64,000 nt of DNA from NCBI RefSeq assembly GCF_005405885.1, contig NZ_BJFL01000001.1:1-64000 (forward strand), read 5' to 3'. A program made the position numbers and the translations under genes. The notes beneath the pieces are model-generated. The model searched no databases. It was given only the letters and a program-made list of their open reading frames with translations, and was not told the DNA's origin. How positions within the stretch are numbered: position 1 is the first letter of the stretch; each line of letters begins with the position of its first letter. Positions 35,287 through 44,884 of this stretch are shown here, one piece after another. This stretch comes from Gandjariella thermophila (GTDB lineage: Bacteria > Actinomycetota > Actinomycetes > Mycobacteriales > Pseudonocardiaceae).

Positions 35287-36366
35287 TCACCCGCCTGCGC
35301 CGGCCGCCTCCTCGGCACGGCCCGGCGGAGGGCCGGTGGTACCGCGTACCACCAGCTTGGGTTCCAGTACCTGCTCGCGGGCCGGGAGGTCGGCGCCACC
35401 GAGGCGTTCCACCACGGTCCGCACCGCCAGCTCGGCCAACCGGTCCGGATCCTGCCGGACGGTGGTGAGGTCGACGTAGGACAGGTGGGCGATGTGGCTG
35501 TCGTCGTAGCCGGCGACCGAGACCTGGCCGGGAATGTCCACCTTGGCCCGCCGTAGCGCGTCCAGCAGGCCCAGCGCGCACCGGTCGTTGCCGGCCAGCA
35601 CGGCGGTGGGCAGCCGGGGCTCGGCGAGCAGCGTCTCCGCCGCCTGCACGCCGGACTCCTCGGTGTGGTCGCCGGGCAGTACCCGGATCTCTCCGGCGAG
35701 CCCGTGCCGGCGCATCGCCGACTGATAGGCGCGCCGCCGCTCCACCGACCCGGGCTGCCGGCCGCCGTCGACGTGCACGATCGACCGGTGGCCCAACTCG
35801 ACCAGGTGGTCGATCACCTGGCGCACGCCCTTGGCCTCCGCGGTGTGCACGGAATCCACGCCGCGGCCGGGAAAACGGCGGCCGACCACCACGACGGGAA
35901 TGCGGCGGCCGAGATCGGCGATGTATTCCGGCTCGGTATTCGGACCGAGCAGAATCAGCCCCTCGCAGCGGTGGCTCAGCAATGCCTCGACGGCCTTCAC
36001 CTCGTCCCGGGTGGGCGCGGTGACGGACAGCAGCACGTCGTAGCCGAGCCGTTCGGCCACCGGGTGGATGGCCTCCACGAGGTCAGCGTGGAAGGGGTTA
36101 CGCACGGTGGCGGCGACGCCGAGCACCTTGCTGTGGCTGCGGGCGAGCATCTGGGCGGCGCTGTCCGGGCGGTAGCCGAGTTCGGCCGCGGCCTGGAAAA
36201 CCCGGGCGCGGGTCTCCTGGCTGGCGCCGGGTTCGTTCCGGAACACCAGCGAGACCAGCGCCCGGGACACGCCCACGCGGGCCGCGACATCGGCCATGGT
36301 GGGTCGCTTGTCCCGGCGCCGGCCGTCCGCCGCGCCGCGGTCACCGCCGGATTGCTGCTCTCGCAC
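35287..36366 (-). CDS. LacI-family repressor of the myo-inositol operon
   Basis: The 359-residue protein has an N-terminal LacI headpiece (TMADVAARVGVSRALVSLVF, with the hinge helix SAAQMLARSHSKVLGV). A periplasmic-binding-like sensor domain follows with VVVVGRRFPGRGVDSVHTAE, AVLAGNDRCALG and VAGYDDSHIAHLSYVDLTTV. It is divergent from iolC, and the two-copy TAGAGCGCGCTA-type operator lies between them. It is therefore the presumed inositol-pathway repressor, released by an inositol catabolite. The Gly/Pro/Ala-rich tail after residue 340 is extra. Confidence 0.88.
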   Translation of the reverse strand: MREQQSGGDRGAADGRRRDKRPTMADVAARVGVSRALVSLVFRNEPGASQETRARVFQAAAELGYRPDSAAQMLARSHSKVLGVAATVRNPFHADLVEAIHPVAERLGYDVLLSVTAPTRDEVKAVEALLSHRCEGLILLGPNTEPEYIADLGRRIPVVVVGRRFPGRGVDSVHTAEAKGVRQVIDHLVELGHRSIVHVDGGRQPGSVERRRAYQSAMRRHGLAGEIRVLPGDHTEESGVQAAETLLAEPRLPTAVLAGNDRCALGLLDALRRAKVDIPGQVSVAGYDDSHIAHLSYVDLTTVRQDPDRLAELAVRTVVERLGGADLPAREQVLEPKLVVRGTTGPPPGRAEEAAGAGG

Positions 36367-36436
36367 CGCCCCTCCATGTCTGCGCCGGCCGAGGGTATTG
36401 ACATTCCCGGGTGAGCACCAGCAGCATACCTCTACC

Positions 36437-36461
36437 TAGAGCGCGCTAGTAGATCGCGCTA
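36437..36461. promoter_or_regulatory. Two-copy LacI-type operator before iolC
   Basis: TAGAGCGCGCTA (36437-36448) and TAGATCGCGCTA (36450-36461) are two near-palindromic copies spaced 13 bases apart. TTGACA at 36398 is a possible -35 upstream. The site lies between the divergent LacI gene and iolC, about 30 bases before the iolC start. Confidence 0.75.
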
Positions 36462-36491
36462 GAGGGTGTCGAGACACAGGGAGGTGTGCGG

Positions 36492-37550
36492 GTGGCCGCC
36501 TGGCGCGCTGACCCCACCACGCAGGTTCCGTTCGACGTGGTGACCATGGGTCGCATCGGCGTCGACATCTACCCGTTGCAGGTCGGCGTCGGGCTGGAGG
36601 ACGTCACCTCCTTCGGCAAGTACCTGGGCGGCAGCGCGACCAACGTGGCGGTGGCCGCGGCCCGGCACGGCCGCCGCGCCGCCGTGGTCACCAAGACCGG
36701 CGCGGATCCGTTCGGCCGGTTCGTCCGCCGCGCGCTGCACGGCTACGGCGTGGACACCCGATTCGTCGGCGAGTCGCCGCACCTGCCCACCCCGGTGACG
36801 TTCTGCGAGATCTTCCCGCCGGACGACTTCCCGCTGTACTTCTACCGCTTCCCCACGGCGCCCGACCTCGACCTGACCGAGGACGACCTGGACATGGACG
36901 CCATCCGGGCGGCGCGGATCTTCTGGGTGACGGTGACCGGGCTGTGCCAGGAGCCCAGCCGCAGCACCACGCTTGCCGCGCTGGCGGCCCGCGGCCGGCG
37001 CGGGATCACCGTGCTGGACCTGGACTACCGGCCGATGTTCTGGACCTCGCGGGAGGAGGCGCGGGCGTGGATCGGCAAGGCCCTGCCGCATGTCACGGTC
37101 GCGGTGGGCAACCTGGACGAGTGCGAGACGGCGGTCGGCGTGCGCGAGCCGGACGCCGCTGCCGCCGCGCTGCGGGACCGCGGCGTCGGGCTGGCCGTGG
37201 TGAAGCAGGGACCGAGGGGTGTGCTCGCGGTGGATGGCGCGGGGCCGGTGCGGGTATCACCGGTGCCGGTGGACGTGGTGAACGGCCTGGGCGCCGGTGA
37301 TGCCTTCGGCGGCGCGCTGTGCCACGGCCTGCTCGCCGGCTGGGCCACCCGCCGGATGATCGCCTTCGCCAACGCCGCCGGCGCCCACGTGGCCGGGCAA
37401 CTGGCCTGCTCGGACGCGATGCCCACCACCGCCGAGGTGGAGGCCAGGCTGGCGGCCTGGCCCGGAACCGGGCAGGCGTGCGAGGCCGAGCACCGGAACA
37501 CCCCGGGGTGGGTTCGGGAACAGGCACGGAGCGAGGTGACCGGTGGCTGA
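36492..37550 (+). CDS. iolC: IolC, 5-dehydro-2-deoxygluconokinase
   Basis: The 352-residue protein is a PfkB/ribokinase-fold kinase. It starts VVTMGRIGVDIYPLQ, has the glycine signature GKYLGGSATNVAVAAAR and the C-terminal ATP/catalytic motif DVVNGLGAGDAFGGALCHG, with the catalytic Asp in GAGD. The VDIYP phrase is typical of IolC rather than generic sugar kinases. It phosphorylates 5-dehydro-2-deoxygluconate in inositol breakdown. I choose the GTG at 36492, seven bases after GGAGG, over a GTG at 36486 that abuts the ribosome binding site. It is the first gene of the operon and overlaps the next by 8 bases. Confidence 0.92.
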   Translation: MAAWRADPTTQVPFDVVTMGRIGVDIYPLQVGVGLEDVTSFGKYLGGSATNVAVAAARHGRRAAVVTKTGADPFGRFVRRALHGYGVDTRFVGESPHLPTPVTFCEIFPPDDFPLYFYRFPTAPDLDLTEDDLDMDAIRAARIFWVTVTGLCQEPSRSTTLAALAARGRRGITVLDLDYRPMFWTSREEARAWIGKALPHVTVAVGNLDECETAVGVREPDAAAAALRDRGVGLAVVKQGPRGVLAVDGAGPVRVSPVPVDVVNGLGAGDAFGGALCHGLLAGWATRRMIAFANAAGAHVAGQLACSDAMPTTAEVEARLAAWPGTGQACEAEHRNTPGWVREQARSEVTGG

Positions 37551-38412
37551 CCGGGTTCCCGAGATCGTCCGCGCCCGGGTGGGCAACCCCGAGGCGATCG
37601 CCGAGGCCGCCGCCCGGCGGGTACCGGCCGCCTCCCCGCTCGGCGAGACCGGCCGGGCCATGATCATCGCCGCCGACCACCCGGCCCGCGGGGCGAACGC
37701 GGTGGGCAACGACCCGCTGGCCATGGCCGACCGCGGCGAACTGCTGGACCGGCTGTGCGTGGCGCTGTCCCGGCCCGGGGTGACCGGGGTGCTCGGCACC
37801 GCCGACATCGTGGAGGACCTGCTGCTGCTCGGCGTGCTGGACGGCAAGTCGGTGTTCGGCTCGATGAACCGAGGCGGTGTGGCCGGATCGAGCTTCGAGA
37901 TCGACGACCGGTTCACCGGCTACGACGCGGCGACCATCGCCGCGATGGGCTTCGACGGCGGCAAGATGCTCACCCGCATCGCGCTGGAGGACCCGGCCAC
38001 GGCGGCCACCCTGGAAGGCTGCGCGCGGGCCGTGAACGACCTGGCCGACCGCGGGTTGATCGCCATGGTGGAGCCGTTCCTCTCCCGCTGGGTGGACGGC
38101 CGGATCCGCAACGACCTGTCCCCGGAGGCGGTGATCACCTCCATCACCATCGCCGCCGGGCTGGGCCGGCGCAGCGCCTACACCTGGCTGAAGCTGCCGG
38201 TGGTGGACGACATGGAGCGGGTGCTGGCCGCCTCGACGCTGCCGGTGCTGCTGCTCGGCGGAGAGGTGACCGACGCGGATGCGGCGTTCGCCGCCTGGCA
38301 GAAGGCGCTTTCCCTGCCTACCGTGCAGGGCCTCGTTGTCGGACGTTCCCTGCTGTACCCGGCCGACGGGGACGTGGCCGGGGCTGTCGACAAGGCGGTG
38401 AGCCTGCTGTGA
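37543..38412 (+). CDS. Cgl0159-type TIM-barrel protein, probable aldolase of inositol catabolism
   Basis: The 289-residue protein starts at a GTG inside the iolC end. It belongs to the deoC/lacD-related (beta/alpha)8 family found next to iolC in actinobacteria (the Cgl0159 family of Corynebacterium). Visible parts are MIIAADHPARGANAVG, GVLGTADIVEDLLLLGVLDG, FDGGKMLTRIALED and KLPVVDDMERVL; Lys in GGKML or WLKLP could be the Schiff-base residue. Since no iolJ-type aldolase is present, it probably cleaves the 6-phosphate product of IolC to dihydroxyacetone phosphate and malonate semialdehyde (inference from family and position). Confidence 0.82.
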   Translation: MADRVPEIVRARVGNPEAIAEAAARRVPAASPLGETGRAMIIAADHPARGANAVGNDPLAMADRGELLDRLCVALSRPGVTGVLGTADIVEDLLLLGVLDGKSVFGSMNRGGVAGSSFEIDDRFTGYDAATIAAMGFDGGKMLTRIALEDPATAATLEGCARAVNDLADRGLIAMVEPFLSRWVDGRIRNDLSPEAVITSITIAAGLGRRSAYTWLKLPVVDDMERVLAASTLPVLLLGGEVTDADAAFAAWQKALSLPTVQGLVVGRSLLYPADGDVAGAVDKAVSLL

Positions 38413-39299
38413 CCGTAACCGAGCACCGCGACCTGTACCGGCCGGCCGGGAGCACGGCCGAGGGGCCGTTCAGCCTGGTCGTCACGCCGGAGTCGGCCGG
38501 GTGGGGCTTCTCCGGGCTGCGTGTCCTGGAACTCGCCCCCGGGCAGCGCGAGACCATCCGCACCGGCGACGCCGAGCACCTGGTGCTGCCGCTCGCCGGC
38601 TCGTGCACGGTGACCGTGGACGAGAAGCCATTCGAGCTGGCTGGCCGGCCGGACGTGTTCGCGTCCGTGACCGACTTCGCCTACCTGCCCCGGGACGCCG
38701 AGGCGGTGGTGGAGAGCGCCGGCGGCGGCCGGTTCGCGCTGCCCTCGGCGCGCTGCGAGCGCCGGCTACCGGCCCGCTACGGCGCCGCCGAGCAGGTGCC
38801 CGCCGAACTGCGCGGCGCCGGCACCTGCAGCCGCCAGGTGAACAACTACTGCCTGCCGCACACCTTCGACGCCGACCGGCTGCTGGTGTGCGAGGTGCTC
38901 ACCCCCGGGGGCAACTGGTCCTCGTACCCGCCGCACAAGCACGACGAGGCGCGCGAGGGGGAGAGCGAGCTCGAGGAGATCTACTACTTCGAGGTCGCCG
39001 ACGGCCCGGCCGGGCCGGGCATGGCCTACCAGCGGGTCTACGGGACGGTGGACCGGCCGATCGAGGTGCTCGCCGAGGTGCGCTCCGGCGACGTGGTGCT
39101 CATCCCGCACGGCTGGCACGGCCCCTCCATGGCGGTGCCCGGCTACGACCTGTACTACCTCAACGTGATGGCTGGGCCCGGCCCGGAACGCGCCTGGCTG
39201 ATCTGCGACGACCCGGCCCACGGCTGGGTGCGGCAGACCTGGGAGTCCCAGCGGGTCGACCCCCGGCTGCCGTTCGGCACGACCAGGAGGGACGGGTGA
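38409..39299 (+). CDS. iolB: IolB, 5-deoxy-glucuronate isomerase
   Basis: The 296-residue protein is a bicupin isomerase. The metal site is in the second cupin: SSYPPHKHDEAREGESELEE supplies two His and Glu residues, and LIPHGWHGPSMAVPGYDLYYLN supplies a further His. The KHDE and YYLNVMAGP phrases are IolB hallmarks. It converts 5-deoxy-glucuronate to 5-dehydro-2-deoxygluconate. The GTG start overlaps the preceding stop by four bases, and its own end overlaps iolD in the same way, so the genes are translationally coupled. Confidence 0.92.
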   Translation: MTVTEHRDLYRPAGSTAEGPFSLVVTPESAGWGFSGLRVLELAPGQRETIRTGDAEHLVLPLAGSCTVTVDEKPFELAGRPDVFASVTDFAYLPRDAEAVVESAGGGRFALPSARCERRLPARYGAAEQVPAELRGAGTCSRQVNNYCLPHTFDADRLLVCEVLTPGGNWSSYPPHKHDEAREGESELEEIYYFEVADGPAGPGMAYQRVYGTVDRPIEVLAEVRSGDVVLIPHGWHGPSMAVPGYDLYYLNVMAGPGPERAWLICDDPAHGWVRQTWESQRVDPRLPFGTTRRDG

Positions 39300-41191
39300 G
39301 GGCGGTGTCCACCCAGCAGACCGTTCGGCTCACCACCGCGCAGGCCCTGGTGCGGTTCCTGGCCAACCAGTTCAGCGAGCGGGACGGCGTCGAGCAGCGG
39401 CTGATCCCCGGCGTGTGGGGCATCTTCGGGCACGGCAACGTCGCCGGGCTGGGCCAGGCGCTGCTGCAGGCCGCCCGCACCGGCGAGGCCGACCTGCCCT
39501 ACTACCTGGCCCGCAACGAGCAGGCCATGGTGCACGCCGCGGCCGCGTTCGCCAAGATGCGCAACCGGCTGGCCACCTTCGCCTGCACCGCCTCCACCGG
39601 GCCCGGCTCGACCAACATGGTCACCGGCGCCGCGCTGGCCACCACCAACCGGCTGCCCGTGCTGCTGCTGCCCAGCGACATGTTCGCCACCCGCGTCCCG
39701 GACCCAGTGCTGCAGCAGCTCGAGGACACCCGCGCCGGCGACGTGTCGGTCAACGACGCGTTCCGCCCGGTGTCCAAGTACTTCGACCGGATCAGCCGGC
39801 CCGAGCAACTCATCCCGGCCGCGCTCGCCGCCATGCGGGTGCTCACCGACCCGGTGGAGACCGGCGCGGTGACCCTGTGCCTGCCGCAGGACGTGCAGGC
39901 CGAGGCGTACGACTGGCCGGTGGAGTTCTTCCGGCACCGGGTGTGGAGCGTGGGCCGCCCGGTGCCGGAAGCCCCGACGATCGAGCGCGCCGCCGAGCTG
40001 CTGCGCTCGGCGCGCCGGCCGCTGATCGTCGCCGGCGGCGGCGTGGTGTATTCCGAGGCCACCGAGCAGTTGCGATCCTTCGCCGAGGCCACCGGCCTCC
40101 CGGTGGCCGACACGCACGCCGGCAAGGGCGCGGTGCCCTGGGATCACCCGTGCGCGGTGGGCGGCATCGGCTCCACCGGTACCTCGGCGGCGAACGCGCT
40201 GGCCGCCGACGCCGACGTGGTGCTCGGCATCGGCACCCGGTACAGCGACTTCACCACCGCCAGCAAGACCGTGTTCGGCAACCCCGACGTCACCTTCGTC
40301 AACCTCAACGTGGCCCGGCTGGACGCGGTCAAGCACGCCGCGCTGCCGGTCGTCGCGGACGCCCGGCACGGGCTCGACGCGCTGGCCGCCGCACTGGCCG
40401 GGTGGCAGGTCGACCAGGCCTACCGGGCCCGCACCCGGGAACTGGCCGAGACGTGGCGGCGCACCGCCGACGAGTGCTTCCACCGCGGTCACGGCCCGCT
40501 GCCGGCGCAGACCGAGATCCTCGGGGCCCTCAACGAACTCGCTGGCGAGCACGACGTGGTGATCAACGCCGCCGGCAGCATGCCCGGCGACCTGCAGATG
40601 CTCTGGCGCGCCTCGGACCCGAAGGCCTACCACGTGGAGTACGCCTACTCCTGCATGGGCTACGAGGTGGCCGCCGGGGTCGGGGTCAAGATGGCCGCCC
40701 CGGACCGCGAGGTGTTCGTCCTGGTCGGCGACGGCTCCTACCTGATGATGGCGCAGGAGATCGTCACCATGGTCGCCGAGCGGCTGAAGGTGATCGTGGT
40801 GGTGGTGCAGAACCACGGCTTCGCCTCCATCGGCTCGCTGTCGGAGTCGCTGGGTTCGCAGCGGTTCGGTACCGCCTACCGGTACCGCAGCAGGGAAACC
40901 GGCCTGCTCGACGGGGACGTGCTGCCGGTGGACCTGGCGGCCAACGCGGCCAGCCTCGGCGCGAACGTACTGCGCGCATCCGGGGTGGCCGAGTTCCGCA
41001 CCGCCATCGAGAAGGCCAGGGCCGCCGACCGCACCACCGTGGTCTACGTGGAGACCGACCTGTTCGGCCCCAACCCGCCGGGCAGCGCCTGGTGGGACGT
41101 GCCGGTCAGCGAGGTGTCCGAACTGGACAGCACGCGCCGGGCCTACGCCGACTACCGGCGCGCCAAGCGGAACCAGCGCCACTACCTCTGA
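39296..41191 (+). CDS. iolD: IolD, ThDP-dependent trihydroxycyclohexane-1,2-dione hydrolase
   Basis: The 631-residue enzyme has the ThDP-enzyme layout. The PYR domain carries the conserved Glu in [19 protein letters not shown]; the middle Rossmann-like domain (about 215-345) has [14 protein letters not shown]. The PP domain has [16 protein letters not shown] and the following Asn in [12 protein letters not shown], the GDG-N ThDP/Mg motif. Its large size and the [14 protein letters not shown] opening are typical of IolD. It opens the ring of the diketone from inosose dehydration. The GTG at 39296 follows AGGAGG and overlaps the iolB stop. Confidence 0.93.
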   Translation: MRAVSTQQTVRLTTAQALVRFLANQFSERDGVEQRLIPGVWGIFGHGNVAGLGQALLQAARTGEADLPYYLARNEQAMVHAAAAFAKMRNRLATFACTASTGPGSTNMVTGAALATTNRLPVLLLPSDMFATRVPDPVLQQLEDTRAGDVSVNDAFRPVSKYFDRISRPEQLIPAALAAMRVLTDPVETGAVTLCLPQDVQAEAYDWPVEFFRHRVWSVGRPVPEAPTIERAAELLRSARRPLIVAGGGVVYSEATEQLRSFAEATGLPVADTHAGKGAVPWDHPCAVGGIGSTGTSAANALAADADVVLGIGTRYSDFTTASKTVFGNPDVTFVNLNVARLDAVKHAALPVVADARHGLDALAAALAGWQVDQAYRARTRELAETWRRTADECFHRGHGPLPAQTEILGALNELAGEHDVVINAAGSMPGDLQMLWRASDPKAYHVEYAYSCMGYEVAAGVGVKMAAPDREVFVLVGDGSYLMMAQEIVTMVAERLKVIVVVVQNHGFASIGSLSESLGSQRFGTAYRYRSRETGLLDGDVLPVDLAANAASLGANVLRASGVAEFRTAIEKARAADRTTVVYVETDLFGPNPPGSAWWDVPVSEVSELDSTRRAYADYRRAKRNQRHYL

Positions 41192-41298
41192 CCGGCCGCG
41201 CCGGCGCGACGCGGCACAGCCGAACATCCGACAACGCGAGGCCCCGGCGTCGCGCCGGTGGCACATGCCCGAAAGCACGAGACAACCAGGAGTTCGCC

Positions 41299-42795
41299 GT
41301 GAGGACCATCGAGCATTGGATCAACGGGGCCGCCACGTCGGCCGGCTCCACCCGCACCGGGCCGGTGTGGAACCCGGCCACCGGACAGCAGCAGGCCGAG
41401 GTGCTGCTCGCCGAACCCTCCGATGTGGACAACGCGGTGGCCGCGGCGGCCAAGGCGTTCGAGTCGTGGTCGAACTCCTCGCTCACCCAGCGCATGCGTG
41501 TCATGTTCGCGTTCCGCGAGCTACTGATGCGTCACGAGGACGAGCTGGCCCGGCTGGTCTCCGCCGAGCACGGCAAGGTGGTCGACGACGCGCGCGGCGA
41601 GATCGTCCGCGGCCGGGAGGTCGTCGAGTACGCCTGCGGGATCGCCGAGGTGCTCAAGGGCAGCTTCTCCGACCAGGTCTCCCGGGACGTGGACGTGCAC
41701 TCCTTCCGGCAACCGCTGGGCGTGTGCGCGGGGATCAGCCCGTTCAACTTCCCGATCATGGTGCCGCTGTGGATGCATCCCATCGCCATCGCCGCCGGCA
41801 ACACCTTCGTGCTCAAGCCCAGCGAGCGCGACCCGTCCGCGTCCAACCGCATCGCCGAGCTGTACGCCGAGGCCGGGCTGCCGGACGGGGTGTTCAACGT
41901 GGTGCACGGCGACAAGGTGGCGGTGGACGCCATCCTGGACCACCCGGACGTCGCCGCGGTGTCCTTCGTCGGCTCCACCCCGATCGCCAAGTACGTGCAC
42001 GAGCGCGCCACCGCCGCCGGCAAGCGGGTGCAGGCCCTCGGCGGCGCGAAGAACCACGCGGTGGTGCTGCCCGACGCCGACCTGGAGTTCGCCGCCAACC
42101 ACCTCACCGCCGCCGCGTTCGGCTCCGCCGGCCAGCGCTGCATGGCCGTCTCGGTCGGCGTCGCGGTCGGCGAGGCCGGCGACGCCCTGGTGGACGTGCT
42201 GGCTCGCAAGGCCCGGGAGGTCAGGATCGGCCCCGGCGACGACCCGAGCAGCGAGATGGGACCGCTGGTCACCCAGGCCGCGCGGCAGCGGGTGGAGAAC
42301 GCCGTCGCGCGGGGCGCCGAGCAGGGCGCGACCGTGGTGGTGGACGGCCGCGGCCACACCGTGCCCGGCCACGAGAGCGGCTTCTTCGTCGGCCCGTCCG
42401 TGCTCGACCACGTCACCCCGGCCATGGACGCCTACCGGGAGGAGATCTTCGGGCCGGTGCTGTCCGTGGTGCGCGCGGACACCGTGGACGAGGCGATCAA
42501 CATCATCAACGCCAACCCGTACGGCAACGGCACCGCGATCTTCACCTCCAGCGGGGCGGCCGCGCGCCGGTTCCAGCGCGAGGTCAAGGTCGGCATGATC
42601 GGCGTCAACGTGCCGATCCCGGTGCCGATGTCGTTCTACTCCTTCGGTGGCTGGAAGGACTCGCTGATCGGCGACAGCCCCATCCACGGCCCGGAGGGCG
42701 TGCGCTTCTACACCCGCGCCAAGGTGGTCACCTCCCGCTGGCCGCACGTCAACCGGTCCGTCGAGGCCGCCTTCCACTTCCCAACGTCCCACTAG
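41299..42795 (+). CDS. mmsA: MmsA/IolA, CoA-acylating (methyl)malonate-semialdehyde dehydrogenase
   Basis: The 498-residue aldehyde dehydrogenase shows [18 protein letters not shown] and the NAD-binding [13 protein letters not shown]. The catalytic Cys is in [29 protein letters not shown] is diagnostic of MmsA, where the usual catalytic Glu is replaced by Asn because the enzyme transfers the acyl group to CoA. It converts malonate semialdehyde to acetyl-CoA, completing inositol breakdown. The GTG at 41299 follows CCAGGAG. The 107-base gap after iolD has no gene. Confidence 0.93.
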   Translation: MRTIEHWINGAATSAGSTRTGPVWNPATGQQQAEVLLAEPSDVDNAVAAAAKAFESWSNSSLTQRMRVMFAFRELLMRHEDELARLVSAEHGKVVDDARGEIVRGREVVEYACGIAEVLKGSFSDQVSRDVDVHSFRQPLGVCAGISPFNFPIMVPLWMHPIAIAAGNTFVLKPSERDPSASNRIAELYAEAGLPDGVFNVVHGDKVAVDAILDHPDVAAVSFVGSTPIAKYVHERATAAGKRVQALGGAKNHAVVLPDADLEFAANHLTAAAFGSAGQRCMAVSVGVAVGEAGDALVDVLARKAREVRIGPGDDPSSEMGPLVTQAARQRVENAVARGAEQGATVVVDGRGHTVPGHESGFFVGPSVLDHVTPAMDAYREEIFGPVLSVVRADTVDEAINIINANPYGNGTAIFTSSGAAARRFQREVKVGMIGVNVPIPVPMSFYSFGGWKDSLIGDSPIHGPEGVRFYTRAKVVTSRWPHVNRSVEAAFHFPTSH

Positions 42796-42806
42796 ATGGG
42801 AGTTCC

Positions 42807-43751
42807 ATGACAACGGCGTCCGACCGCATCCTGCCCCGGACCGTCGCCGGCAACCTCTGCCTCGGCTCCGCACCGGACTCCTGGGGCGTGTGGTTTCCCT
42901 CCGACGAGCACCAGGTGCCGTTCACCCGGTTCCTGGACGAGCTGGTGCAGGCCGGCTACCGGTGGCTCGAGCTCGGCCCGTACGGCTACCTGCCCACCGA
43001 CCCTCGGCGGCTGGCGGACGAGGTCGGCTCCCGAGGGCTGCGGGTCTCCGGCGGCACCACGTTCGGCGCGCTGCACCGCCCGCACGAGTGGGACGAGATG
43101 CTCGCGCACACCCGCAGGGTGGCCGAGCTGACCGCCGCCGCGGGCGCACACCACCTGGTGTTCATCCCGACCATGTACCGGGACGAGAAGACGGGCGGGT
43201 TCACCGAGGAGCCCATACTGACCGCGGCGCAGTGGGCCGCACTCGGCACCGCGGCCGACGAGCTGGGCCGGATCCTGCTGGAGGAGTACGACGTGCGGCT
43301 GTGCCTGCACCCGCACGCGGACAGCCACGTCCAGACCCAGGCGGAGATCGAGCGGTTCCTCGACTCCACCGACGCCCGGTACGCCAACCTCTGCCTGGAC
43401 ACCGGGCACGTGGCCTACGGCGGGGGCGACACCCTCGACCTGATCCGCCGGTACGGCGAGCGCATCGACTACGTGCACATCAAGCAGATGGACCCGGACG
43501 TGCTGGCCCAGGTCGCCGCGGAGAACCTGTCCTTCGGCGAGGCGGTCCGGCGGGGCGTGTGCGTTGAGCCGCCGGCCGGCGTGCCCAACCCGGCCGAGGG
43601 CGTGCGGGTGGACGTCGAGGTGTTCGTCAACTGCCAGTACGGCTACGACATCCAGTGCGAAACCGTCGGCGAGCTGGGCACCGTGCGACTGCCCGACCCG
43701 CCCGCCGTGGCGCTGCGTCACCTAGAGCGCGCTACTAGCGCGCGAAAGTGA
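42807..43751 (+). CDS. IolE-like TIM-barrel isomerase/dehydratase of inositol catabolism
   Basis: The 314-residue protein belongs to the AP-endonuclease-2/sugar phosphate isomerase TIM-barrel family. It contains [66 protein letters not shown] and [11 protein letters not shown]; the His, Glu and Asp residues form the divalent metal site. In actinobacterial inositol clusters such genes are annotated iolE (inosose dehydratase) or iolH, and I cannot separate these here. Its last codons contain a second copy of the operon operator. It is the final gene of the operon. Confidence 0.85.
   Translation: MTTASDRILPRTVAGNLCLGSAPDSWGVWFPSDEHQVPFTRFLDELVQAGYRWLELGPYGYLPTDPRRLADEVGSRGLRVSGGTTFGALHRPHEWDEMLAHTRRVAELTAAAGAHHLVFIPTMYRDEKTGGFTEEPILTAAQWAALGTAADELGRILLEEYDVRLCLHPHADSHVQTQAEIERFLDSTDARYANLCLDTGHVAYGGGDTLDLIRRYGERIDYVHIKQMDPDVLAQVAAENLSFGEAVRRGVCVEPPAGVPNPAEGVRVDVEVFVNCQYGYDIQCETVGELGTVRLPDPPAVALRHLERATSARK
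43723..43747. promoter_or_regulatory. Second LacI-type operator at the 3' end of the inositol operon
   Basis: TAGAGCGCGCTA (43723-43734) is identical to the first copy of the site before iolC. It is followed 13 bases on by a diverged TAGCGCGCGAAA. The site overlaps the last codons and stop of the IolE-like gene, about 7.3 kb from the first operator. Confidence 0.65.
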
Positions 43752-43871
43752 TTTGCCACTATGGCGGCGGTCACAGGGCTTGTCAATAGCCGGTGAACGG
43801 CCGTTTCGATGACGCCGACGCGCCGCGACGGGACGGCGACGCGGTGTCGACCAGGCGCGGCGGCGGCCCGG

Positions 43872-44303
43872 TCAGCCGGTCAGGGCCAGCACCCCCAGCG
43901 CGAGCAGGCCGGCCACCTTGACCAGCTCAGTGGCCACGTAGACCAGGTGGTCGGAGGAGCGCTGGCCGGTGTCACCCTCGGCGAGCACGCGGTCGGAGCG
44001 GCGGTTCAGCCGGGGGCGGATCACCGCGAGCTGCCCGGCGAGCACCACGACGACCACGGCGGTCGCGCACAGCACGCCCACCGCCGGGTGCGCGGCGGCC
44101 AGCACGCCGACCACCGCCACGGCGAGCATGGCCTCGATCCGGTTCAGCGCGCGGAACACGATCCGCCCGATACCCAGGCCGAGCGGGATGGTCACCCCTG
44201 GCGCGCGGAACTTCAGCGGGGCCTCGACGAACGAGATGGCCAGCACCATCCCGAGCCAGAGGAACGCGATCGCCCCGGCGGCGGTGGCCAGCGCGTGGTT
44301 CAC
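43872..44303 (-). CDS. Conserved four-helix membrane protein of unknown function
   Basis: The 143-residue protein starts at a GTG behind GGAGGG. Four helices are predicted at about 6-26, 50-70, 74-96 and 121-141. The loop SFVEAPLKFRAPGVTIPLGL followed by GRIVFRALNRIE is strongly conserved in a family found across bacteria, but I know no function. It lies 43 bases downstream of the phage-holin-like gene in the same orientation and may be cotranscribed with it. Confidence 0.7.
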   Translation of the reverse strand: MNHALATAAGAIAFLWLGMVLAISFVEAPLKFRAPGVTIPLGLGIGRIVFRALNRIEAMLAVAVVGVLAAAHPAVGVLCATAVVVVVLAGQLAVIRPRLNRRSDRVLAEGDTGQRSSDHLVYVATELVKVAGLLALGVLALTG

Positions 44304-44346
44304 GGCTGGACCCTCCGCCTGCGCGCGCGCCCGCAACCCGCCGTGA

Positions 44347-44742
44347 TCATTCGGACTCCTCCCGCACCGGGCGTTCGAACCGGCCGAGGGCCAGGTGCAG
44401 CACGAAACTCACCACGGACACGATGATCGCGCCCCAGAAGGCGGGCCAGAACCCGGACACGTGGAAGGGCAACTGCAGCTTGCCGGCGAGCCACGCGGTG
44501 AGCAGGAACAGCAGCGCGTTCACCACCAGGCCGATCAGGCCGAGGGTGAGCAGGTACACCGCGCAGCCCAGCACCTTCACCACCGGCTTGACCACCGCGT
44601 TGACCACGCCGAACAGCAGCGCGACCACGAGCAGCGTGCCGATGCGCGCGGCTTGCGAACCGCCCCCGAGTTCGATGCCGGGTAGCGCGGTGGTCACCCA
44701 CAGCGCCGCCGCGGTGATCAGGAGGTGCACCAGGAGTCGCAT
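44347..44742 (-). CDS. Phage holin 4 superfamily (YvlD-like) membrane protein
   Basis: The 131-residue protein has four hydrophobic segments and the family pattern LPGIELGG, ALLFGVVNAVVKPVVKVLGC and LPFHVSGFWPAFWGAIIVS. Although the family is named phage holin 4, members such as YvlD are chromosomal envelope-stress membrane proteins, and no phage genes are nearby. I take the ATG at 44742 (MRLLVHLL), which fits the family start. Upstream ATGs at 44754 and 44787 would lengthen it. It is divergent from the antiporter gene. Confidence 0.8.
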   Translation of the reverse strand: MRLLVHLLITAAALWVTTALPGIELGGGSQAARIGTLLVVALLFGVVNAVVKPVVKVLGCAVYLLTLGLIGLVVNALLFLLTAWLAGKLQLPFHVSGFWPAFWGAIIVSVVSFVLHLALGRFERPVREESE

Positions 44743-44884
44743 CGCCCCGATCATCCCACGGCCGGACCACCGGCCGCCGCACACCACCGCGTTCGCCGGG
44801 TCCGCGGCCGCCGCTCCGGCTACACTCGGCGACCTGAACGAAGCGTGACGAGGCGCGGGTGTCTCCCGACGTTAGGCGGCCGTG

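Noticed and set aside
36421-36466. CRISPR-like short repeats before iolC
   Set aside because: There are only two near-palindromic copies 13 bases apart, without spacers or cas genes. They fit a LacI-type operator.
39155-41278. Long minus-strand frame opposite iolD
   Set aside because: It has low-complexity composition (Val/Gly/His/Arg) and no motif or ribosome binding site; iolD motifs are on the plus strand.
44347-44742. Phage origin suggested by the holin-like membrane protein
   Set aside because: The family is mostly chromosomal (YvlD-like), and no integrase, capsid or lysin gene lies nearby.
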